9,047 nucleotides of DNA from Archaeoglobaceae archaeon (lineage in GTDB: Archaea > Halobacteriota > Archaeoglobi > Archaeoglobales > Archaeoglobaceae). Under the pieces are notes generated by a model. That model had not been told where the DNA came from. It saw only the letters and a program-made list of their open reading frames with translations, and did no database searches. The stretch covers positions 1 to 9,047 of the forward strand of contig JANXDJ010000056.1 of NCBI GenBank assembly GCA_025059545.1, in the 5' to 3' direction. The position numbers and the translations under genes were made by a program. Positions 1-4,890 of the stretch are shown piece after piece; the stretch's first letter is position 1; the number at the start of each line of letters is the position of its first letter.

Positions 1-228
1 ATTTTCTGGCTTTTTTATCTTTATTAGTTCTATGAAACTCTTTACTTTTTCTTCGCTAGCATCAAGTAGTATCTCAACCACTTGTTTTCCACCGATCAGA
101 AAATTATCTGCAAAGAATCTTTCAATCTCCAGCGATTCCGCTATGCCAAGCAAAAAAGGGCGGTAGCCAACATCATGAACCTTGCCAGCGATCGTGATCT
201 TGACCTTCACAACTATGATTTTCGTCAT
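1..228 (-). CDS. Acylphosphatase-like protein, N-terminal part (runs off the left edge)
   Basis: This minus-strand frame is open for 76 codons from ATG at 228 to the window edge. Residues 15-23 read GKVHDVGYR, matching the phosphate-binding loop of acylphosphatase (consensus GRVQGVGFR), with the catalytic Arg at residue 23. The segment ADN supplies the second catalytic residue, Asn42, and the following strand (KQVVEILLD) fits the ferredoxin-like fold. The family hydrolyses the carboxyl-phosphate bond of acyl phosphates in the cytoplasm. The loop departs from consensus: Asp replaces Gly19 and His replaces Gln18, so activity may be changed or lost. From memory, archaea have longer proteins with a similar VHDVGYR domain plus a C-terminal coiled coil; the visible part cannot say which form this is. 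No Shine-Dalgarno precedes the ATG. The domain call is firm, the enzymatic role is not. Confidence 0.8.
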   Translation of the reverse strand, partial: MTKIIVVKVKITIAGKVHDVGYRPFLLGIAESLEIERFFADNFLIGGKQVVEILLDASEEKVKSFIELIKIKKPEN

Positions 229-479
229 CTTATTAAAATAGGTTTCGCTTTGGTGAAGTGTTCAAAAGTTAAAAGCTTTTGAAAAACCCAAATTGCCAAA
301 GTAATGGAAACCGTTTATCCAATTGTGGAGATGAAATTTTAAAGAATGTTGAAAATCAAATAGATAATTTAAAATTCCTTTCCAACTCTTGCCTCGCTGA
401 AAGATCTTTTCGACAAATCTAAGACTCTTCTCCTTACTCAAATTTTTTCGTCAATTGCAGAAAAATATATCGGTGGGGG
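229..479. other. AT-rich intergenic region between divergent genes, no gene supported
   Basis: This stretch separates the minus-strand acylphosphatase-like gene from the promoter of the surface-protein gene. It contains several AT-rich TATA-like strings (for example near 333-343 and 366-375) and a 10-base palindrome AAAGATCTTT at 400-409. I see no RNA gene. The longest frame is a 59-codon minus-strand frame (441 to 262) with only a TTG start, no ribosome binding site and no recognisable motif, so it is not called. A run of six G at 475-480 abuts the downstream BRE. Confidence 0.6.
267..281 (-). promoter_or_regulatory. Possible BRE/TATA for the acylphosphatase-like gene
   Basis: On the minus strand CAAAAG is followed by CTTTTAACT, an imperfect BRE plus TATA-like box. 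A start about 25 bases downstream (near 246) would leave a leader of roughly 18 bases without a Shine-Dalgarno. The match is weak and the region is AT-rich, so this is tentative. Confidence 0.25.
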
Positions 480-506
480 GCAAAAAGTTTAAATACTTTA
501 AATATA
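480..506 (+). promoter_or_regulatory. Distal promoter (P1) of the surface-protein gene, tandem TATA boxes
   Basis: GCAAAAAG (480-487) is a good archaeal BRE. It is followed by TTTAAATA (488-495) and then TTTAAATATA (497-506), so two near-identical TATA boxes lie 9 bases apart. Spacing of about 25 bases predicts transcription starts near 516-526, at the beginning of the strong hairpin 516-550. It is preceded by a G-rich tract (472-480). The start sites are inferred from spacing only. Confidence 0.7.
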
Positions 507-515
507 ACTACTTTT

Positions 516-550
516 GGCGGCGGGGTAGCTAAGGCTATACTCCGTCCGCT
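516..550 (+). promoter_or_regulatory. Strong bulged hairpin in the leader of the surface-protein gene
   Basis: Pairs read by eye: 517-520 with 546-549, 521-525 with 540-544 (including one G-U pair), and 526-529 with 534-537. The loop is UAAG (530-533), with a one-base bulge at 545 and a two-base bulge at 538-539; 516/550 can add a G-U pair. That gives 13-14 pairs, mostly G-C at the base, in an otherwise AT-rich region. The hairpin starts where P1 transcripts should begin, so a 5' mRNA-stabilising structure is the simplest reading. The bulges and the G-U pair favour an RNA structure over a DNA operator. It lacks the T-arm and anticodon arm of a tRNA. Confidence 0.65.
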
Positions 551-564
551 AAATCGGAGGATTT
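551..564 (+). promoter_or_regulatory. Small hairpin presenting GGAG in its loop
   Basis: AAATC (551-555) and GATTT (560-564) form a perfect five-base inverted repeat around the tetraloop GGAG, immediately after the larger hairpin, so the two could stack. The GGAG lies far upstream of either possible start codon (27-50 bases), so it is not the normal ribosome binding site. It could serve as a standby site or be bound by a protein, or it may simply be the purine-rich BRE of the adjacent TATA box. Confidence 0.4.
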
Positions 565-569
565 ATATA
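555..569 (+). promoter_or_regulatory. Possible proximal promoter (P2) of the surface-protein gene
   Basis: A purine-rich CGGAGGA (555-561) precedes TTTATATA (562-569). The box and its following G are identical to the strong promoter at 8851-8859. Normal spacing predicts a start near 588-592, leaving a short leader that still contains the Shine-Dalgarno at 595-600. Together with P1 this would give two transcripts with different 5' ends. Use of P2 is inferred. Confidence 0.5.
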
Positions 570-592
570 GTAGGAAGTGAACGAAAATGCGG

Positions 593-600
593 AAGGAGGT
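593..600 (+). promoter_or_regulatory. Shine-Dalgarno that fixes the start of the surface-protein gene
   Basis: AAGGAGGT lies seven bases before the ATG at 608 and is a near-perfect complement of the archaeal 16S rRNA tail. It falls inside the alternative frame beginning at ATG 587, which has no properly spaced site of its own. It therefore selects ATG 608, which also gives a clean signal peptide. Confidence 0.85.
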
Positions 601-607
601 TGAGAAG

Positions 608-3475
608 ATGAAAAGGTATGGATTGATAGGGTTGATGTTGTTAGTGATCTTAGCGACTCCAGCGATGGCTCAGGCACCACAACCCAATCCAGGTCCAACA
701 AATTATTCAGACATAGGGATTCACTTTTTGAAAATCGACGACGATGACGGAAAGGTTACCTATGGTGAGACCGTAAAGATTATAGCAAACTACGATGTTC
801 CAGACCCCAATATCTATGGCACGAGATATGTGGGTATTTACGAGTGGACCAAATATAATTCAACTTTAAACAATACTAATGTCACGAAACTGCTGGATCC
901 AGATAACTACAAGTGGTTAGGAACTTTACCCGCAACAGGTTCTCACACCTTTGAAATAAACACCGCAGCTCAGGGAATAAGAGCGGGAACCTATGTAGTA
1001 ACCGCATTTAATGGTACAATAGCAGTTTGGGATAGGTATCTTGTGCTTAGGGTTGAGCCAATAGCAGGAAAGCCAGATGTTAGTATAAGCGCAACTCCAA
1101 TGACTGTAGCGCTTGGAGATCAGGTTGAGCTGAAGTATTCGATGAGCGGTTCAGATCAATACTACGTGATGGTCTTCCTTACTGGTTGGAGCAAGGATGG
1201 AACCCCGAACCTATATATTGCAAACTGTACAGGCAAGTCTTGGGAATGGGTAGATCCATCGAACTCTACAATGGTCGGAGGAAAGCTCATAACCCTGCAG
1301 CGTTTCTATAGAAACTTTGGACCATATTCAACATTTGATGAAGGCGTCTGCGGTCTTAAGTTATTCGATTTGACAACTACAAAGAACTTCACTAGGGATA
1401 CTGAGGGATATATAGTAGCCAAAATAGTCGCGATGAGTGTAGGAGGATATGACCTAAACTACAGCTTAGGTAGTCCTCATGTTTATCTTGATACAAAATG
1501 GCAAAATTGGGCAACCAATTTCATAAGTGGAACGGATCCAACAAAGGCTGAAGCGGTTCAGGCAATTATAGTTGCAAAGCCCACACTCAGCTCGATCAGC
1601 GTTCCATCAAAGCATGTTAGAGGCACGGATCTGACGATCACTGGAGTTACAAATGTTGCTGAAAGTGGTAGTAAATATGATGCGGGCGCACAAAACATTG
1701 TGGTTCTAAACATAACTGACTTGAACGACGTTCCAAAGGTTAACGCAACTGCAATTGTTGGTAAAGACAAGACTTTCAGCATAAAGATTGACAACTTAGG
1801 AACTACGTATCCATCAGGCGGATTGCCTACTGGATACTACAAAGCTAAGTTCACACTTATAACCGATACTGGCTTTACGGATGAAGAAACCACAGTCTTC
1901 GAGCTTGTCAATGGCATGGTAAAGATAAGCCCAGACAAGACTACAGTGATTAGAGGAGACAAAGTCAAGTTCACAATAATAACGAACCTAAAGATAAACA
2001 GCCCAGTTGAATTCACAATCGAAGACCAGAAGATCATAGGTGGAACTGGTTCAGCTACCGAAACTTTGAGAGTTGATGCTACCGGAAAGGCTTACAAGGA
2101 GATAACAGTAGCTCAGACCGCACCACTAACAGAATACAAGTTCAAGGCAAAGATTGCTGGCGATATCACAGATACTGTGACGATCTCAGTTGTAAAGCAA
2201 ACGATTGATCTTAGTGCGGACAAGACAACAGTGGCAAGAGGTGGAGAGATAAGGTTCACCGGATCGACTACTGCGGATCGTGTATACATCTTCGCAAGTG
2301 AGGAAAATATCTTCAAATATGGAGGAAACTATGTGCCTGATGTTTTCACTGAGACCAACAAGAGCATCGATCCAAGCTGGATCTATGCTATACCTGACAC
2401 CAACGACAAACTCGACTTTAAGATTGAAGTTCCAACTGATGTTGATGCTGGAACCTACTACCTCTACTTCTACGCCAATGTCACACCGGGCTACATTGAT
2501 AGAGCAAGCGATCCACAGAAGATGTTTGCAATTGTAGTCACAGATCCAAGAATAATCAGCGTTGAAATTCCAAGCGTCATTCCATATCAGGGAGAAGTTG
2601 AGGTTAAGATCGTAACAGATCCGGGCAAGAGAGAAAAAGCAGCTGTAACGTGGGTGCTTGAAGGTTCCAACGTGAAAGCAAAGCCAAGAAACTTTGGTGG
2701 ACCTGCTGATGGAAAATACACTATTGACTCGAACAACGAAGTCAGCTTCCGCCTGAACCTCAAGAATTACTACGATGAGAAGAACAGAGCACTCGATGCT
2801 GGACTTTACGTATTCACCGTGAAGCTCCTCCTCGACAATGACGAAGTTGACAAGGTTCAGAAGCTCGTTGAGATCTCCACAATTAAGATGGATGTAACAA
2901 TTGAACCAGCGACAATTGTCGTTGGAGACACAATAAAGGTAACTGTCCAGACTGATAGGGAAGGAGTTGCAGGCTACGATAACATCTGGGTAACGATGGT
3001 TGGAGCCAACTACAAGGCGGTTCAGAAGGTTACGCTCGATGCTAATGGCAAGGGAAGTGTTACATTTGAGTCTGTTGGAATTGCAGATGGAACTTATAAG
3101 TTCTACATAAGAGACACCATGGGCACAACTGCTGATGATCTCGGATACACAGCAAACTACATTGCAGAGGAACTTTATGACCTCGATCCTGCAGACTCTA
3201 CTGCAAGAATGGCAAAGGCTCATGATGACTTGCTCGTGATCAAGACTGTGCAGATCCTGAAGGAGAAGCCAACAGTCACAACACCAGTGCCAACAACACC
3301 AGTGCCAACAACACCAGTTGCAACGCCAACACCACCGCCAACAACACCAGTTACAACGCCAGCAAAGACACCGACACCAACCACACCAGCTCCAGGACCA
3401 ATTCCAGGCTTTGAGGCAATCTTTGCAATCGCTGGGCTGATTGCGGTTGCTTACTTGCTGAGAAGAAGACAGTAA
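608..3475 (+). CDS. Probable S-layer/surface glycoprotein with Ig-like repeats and PGF-type C-terminal anchor
   Basis: From ATG 608 the product has 955 residues. Residues 1-21 are a Sec signal peptide (cleavage after AMA). About seven beta-sandwich (Ig-like) modules follow. Most start with a strand of the type TVxxGDxVxxT, near residues 43, 158, 329, 438, 533, 652 and 763, and several end in (A/D)GTY. Thirteen N-glycosylation sequons are visible, eleven before residue 380. Two cysteines (207, 248) could form a disulfide. Residues 888-932 are a Thr/Pro stalk, a likely O-glycosylation zone. PGF at 933-935, a hydrophobic helix and RRRQ resemble the PGF-CTERM signal processed by archaeosortase A. 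The protein should form or decorate the cell envelope. The elaborate promoter and strong Shine-Dalgarno fit high expression. Leucine codon use changes abruptly near base 2400. ATG 587 is a less likely start. The S-layer role is inferred from architecture; an abundant adhesin is the main alternative. Confidence 0.8.
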   Translation: MKRYGLIGLMLLVILATPAMAQAPQPNPGPTNYSDIGIHFLKIDDDDGKVTYGETVKIIANYDVPDPNIYGTRYVGIYEWTKYNSTLNNTNVTKLLDPDNYKWLGTLPATGSHTFEINTAAQGIRAGTYVVTAFNGTIAVWDRYLVLRVEPIAGKPDVSISATPMTVALGDQVELKYSMSGSDQYYVMVFLTGWSKDGTPNLYIANCTGKSWEWVDPSNSTMVGGKLITLQRFYRNFGPYSTFDEGVCGLKLFDLTTTKNFTRDTEGYIVAKIVAMSVGGYDLNYSLGSPHVYLDTKWQNWATNFISGTDPTKAEAVQAIIVAKPTLSSISVPSKHVRGTDLTITGVTNVAESGSKYDAGAQNIVVLNITDLNDVPKVNATAIVGKDKTFSIKIDNLGTTYPSGGLPTGYYKAKFTLITDTGFTDEETTVFELVNGMVKISPDKTTVIRGDKVKFTIITNLKINSPVEFTIEDQKIIGGTGSATETLRVDATGKAYKEITVAQTAPLTEYKFKAKIAGDITDTVTISVVKQTIDLSADKTTVARGGEIRFTGSTTADRVYIFASEENIFKYGGNYVPDVFTETNKSIDPSWIYAIPDTNDKLDFKIEVPTDVDAGTYYLYFYANVTPGYIDRASDPQKMFAIVVTDPRIISVEIPSVIPYQGEVEVKIVTDPGKREKAAVTWVLEGSNVKAKPRNFGGPADGKYTIDSNNEVSFRLNLKNYYDEKNRALDAGLYVFTVKLLLDNDEVDKVQKLVEISTIKMDVTIEPATIVVGDTIKVTVQTDREGVAGYDNIWVTMVGANYKAVQKVTLDANGKGSVTFESVGIADGTYKFYIRDTMGTTADDLGYTANYIAEELYDLDPADSTARMAKAHDDLLVIKTVQILKEKPTVTTPVPTTPVPTTPVATPTPPPTTPVTTPAKTPTPTTPAPGPIPGFEAIFAIAGLIAVAYLLRRRQ
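3278..3322 (+). repeat. 15-base tandem repeat in the Thr/Pro stalk
   Basis: The unit ACAACACCAGTGCCA occurs at 3278-3292 and 3293-3307. A third, diverged copy at 3308-3322 ends in TTGCA. It encodes the repeating TTPVP pattern of the stalk. The in-frame 15-base period would allow stalk length to change by slippage without a frameshift. Confidence 0.75.
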
Positions 3476-3483
3476 AACTAAAA

Positions 3484-3514
3484 TTTTTTCCTAATTTTTT
3501 CTTTTTAGTTTTTT
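3484..3514 (+). terminator. Poly-T terminator after the surface-protein gene
   Basis: Four T tracts of four to six bases (3484-3489, 3495-3500, 3502-3506, 3511-3514) begin eight bases after the stop codon. This is the usual form of archaeal intrinsic termination signals, which need no hairpin. Confidence 0.7.
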
Positions 3515-3570
3515 AAAATAGCAATTTTTGAGAACAATCTAATTTTTTGCCAACCTTTTACAGTCTTTTG

Positions 3571-3584
3571 GAAAATTTTAAATT
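3571..3584 (+). promoter_or_regulatory. Promoter of the coiled-coil membrane protein gene
   Basis: GAAA followed by ATTTTAAATT forms a BRE/TATA pair centred about 25 bases before ATG 3605. The predicted start therefore coincides with the start codon. No Shine-Dalgarno is present (the upstream bases read GAAAATTAATAC), which agrees with a leaderless mRNA. Confidence 0.65.
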
Positions 3585-3604
3585 CTCATAGAGAAAATTA
3601 ATAC

Positions 3605-4774
3605 ATGCGTTTAGGCATTGCGATTGCAATCATAATTTTCACAGTCCCGGTTTTCGCACTCGAGAATCTCAGCTCAGCACATTTCAGCGTTGATTTAGAA
3701 GTAGACCCTCAGCAGGATTGCTATACTCCCGGGGAAAAAATTTATGTAAAGATGGGAATATTTCCAAAAACTTCTGATTATCGAGTTCTTTTGGCTGGGG
3801 AGAAGGATAATCCAAGAACTTACTACTTCCAGAGTGATTTAAGTGATGCAAACTGGAGATTGGCAATCGATTACTACCAAGGCGGAATTTGGGATGAGGA
3901 GATGAAAGGCAAAAGTGTGGCAATCGAAGTAAAGTATTTCGCTCTTGAAGGTGAAGAGAAAGGAATCTCGAAGTTGGTTGCGAATCTGAGTGGCATAGTT
4001 CCATACTGTAGTTTAAGAATTTGCGATTTTGTTTTGATAAGTGCTAAATGCGAGCTTTGCGAAGCAAATGCCCTTCCAAATCGGAGCATGAAGGTTGCAA
4101 ACGAAGCAATCTTTAAGAATGACATAAAAGCACTGAGATCAAAAGCGATCGAGCTTGCAGAGAAGCTGAAGCAAGAGAACCTATACAATGAAGAGGACTT
4201 TAAAAATGTAACGACTCTTCTCAATTCTGCGGAAGATTTTGTTCTTGCTAAAAAATTCATAGATGCGGATAAGAAGTTAAGAGAAGCTGAAGAAGCGATC
4301 AATCTGCTTTCAGATCTTACAAACAGAAAATTAGTGGAGAAGGTTTATTCTGAGGTAGAATCAAAGCTTTCTGAGATAAAGAAAGAGCTCTTGAATATTT
4401 CAGTTTTGCTCGAAAAGATAAAGGAAAGTGAAAAATACGTAGATCTTGCCTTGGAGCAGAAGAAATATGAAGATGAGTTTAACGCTCTTGAAAACGGCTT
4501 AGAAGAGGCTAAAAGACTAATAGATGCCAAAAAATATGGAAGCGCTAAGGAGAAACTTGGGTTGATTGGCGGGAATGCAGACTCTCTTAAGGGAAAGGTT
4601 AATGGTTTGCTCGAGCTTATAAAGGTGGAGACTGAGAAGTATAAGTCAACTTTCTCTCTACCTTCTCTGGATCCAACTCTTCTTTTAGCATTGGCTGGAA
4701 TAGTATTTGTAGTTCTGGGATTGGTGGCATTGAGTAAGTTGAGAAAGCGAAGAAAATGGGATGAACTCCGATGA
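3605..4774 (+). CDS. Secreted coiled-coil protein with C-terminal membrane anchor, function unknown
   Basis: I do not recognise a named family. The 389-residue product starts with a Sec signal peptide (residues 1-18, cleavage after VFA). A globular extracellular domain follows (about 20-155) with five cysteines (39, 135, 140, 149, 152), the last two forming CELC. Residues 165-345 are charged and helical with heptad-like patterns and a loosely repeated motif (FIDADKKLREAEEA near 218; LIDAKKYGSAKEKL near 305), suggesting a long coiled coil or helical hairpin stalk. A transmembrane helix at about 358-377 is followed by a short basic tail (KLRKRRK), placing the C-terminus in the cytoplasm. It follows the S-layer-like gene but has its own promoter and terminator. 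The shape, a surface head on a helical stalk, resembles an envelope anchor such as SlaB of Sulfolobales in outline only. That role is inference; a structural or receptor function is also possible. Confidence 0.75.
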   Translation: MRLGIAIAIIIFTVPVFALENLSSAHFSVDLEVDPQQDCYTPGEKIYVKMGIFPKTSDYRVLLAGEKDNPRTYYFQSDLSDANWRLAIDYYQGGIWDEEMKGKSVAIEVKYFALEGEEKGISKLVANLSGIVPYCSLRICDFVLISAKCELCEANALPNRSMKVANEAIFKNDIKALRSKAIELAEKLKQENLYNEEDFKNVTTLLNSAEDFVLAKKFIDADKKLREAEEAINLLSDLTNRKLVEKVYSEVESKLSEIKKELLNISVLLEKIKESEKYVDLALEQKKYEDEFNALENGLEEAKRLIDAKKYGSAKEKLGLIGGNADSLKGKVNGLLELIKVETEKYKSTFSLPSLDPTLLLALAGIVFVVLGLVALSKLRKRRKWDELR

Positions 4775-4779
4775 ATAGG

Positions 4780-4805
4780 TTTTTTCACTTTTCTTAACAA
4801 TTTTT
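4780..4805 (+). terminator. Poly-T terminator after the coiled-coil gene
   Basis: T tracts at 4780-4785, 4789-4792 and 4801-4805 begin five bases after the stop codon. They lie upstream of the TATA box for the next operon, so the two units are transcriptionally separate. Confidence 0.6.
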
Positions 4806-4807
4806 GC

Positions 4808-4823
4808 TCGAGGTTTTAAATAT
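4808..4823 (+). promoter_or_regulatory. Upstream promoter of the pheT-apgM-argD operon
   Basis: TTTTAAATAT (4814-4823) is a near-consensus archaeal TATA box preceded by TCGAGG. It predicts a start near 4844 and a leader of about 47 bases. That leader has no Shine-Dalgarno next to ATG 4891, which is unexpected for a leadered transcript. Confidence 0.55.
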
Positions 4824-4852
4824 CCACTAGCTTCTTTCTTAGAAGTGGGATC

Positions 4853-4869
4853 AGAAAAGAATTTTTATC
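4853..4869 (+). promoter_or_regulatory. Possible second, leaderless promoter of pheT
   Basis: The purine-rich AGAAAAGA (4853-4860) precedes TTTTTATC (4862-4869), centred about 25 bases before ATG 4891. This would give a leaderless pheT mRNA and would explain the missing Shine-Dalgarno. The box is weaker than the one at 4814. Confidence 0.4.
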
Positions 4870-4890
4870 CTGCAACTCATAGCATTGCCA

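Noticed and set aside
82..282. Plus-strand frame of 66 codons.
   Set aside because: It lies largely antisense to the acylphosphatase-like gene, whose catalytic motif is clear; the plus-strand product shows no motif.
348..386. GTTGAAAATC ... CCAAC, reminiscent of an archaeal CRISPR repeat.
   Set aside because: There is a single copy with no second repeat or spacer pattern, and only the ends match.
262..441. Minus-strand frame of 59 codons in the intergenic region.
   Set aside because: Only a TTG start, no ribosome binding site, no recognisable motif, and a composition expected of AT-rich non-coding DNA.
514..572. tRNA-like sequence (GGGGTAGCTAAGG resembles a D-arm).
   Set aside because: No T-arm, anticodon arm or matching acceptor stem can be drawn; the bases fold better as one long hairpin.
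577..603. Eight-codon upstream reading frame starting at GTG 577 and ending just before ATG 608.
   Set aside because: GTG start with poor ribosome binding site and no regulatory codon pattern; it may not even be transcribed if the proximal promoter is used.
587..607. ATG 587 as start of the surface protein, adding seven residues.
   Set aside because: Its only GGAG upstream is about 27 bases away, whereas AAGGAGGT lies seven bases before ATG 608, and starting at 608 gives a standard signal peptide.
2186..3223. A 345-codon open frame on the minus strand inside the surface-protein gene.
   Set aside because: It is antisense to a gene with clear domain repeats. Its product is Cys/Ser-rich without motifs, and its openness follows from the codon bias of the sense strand.
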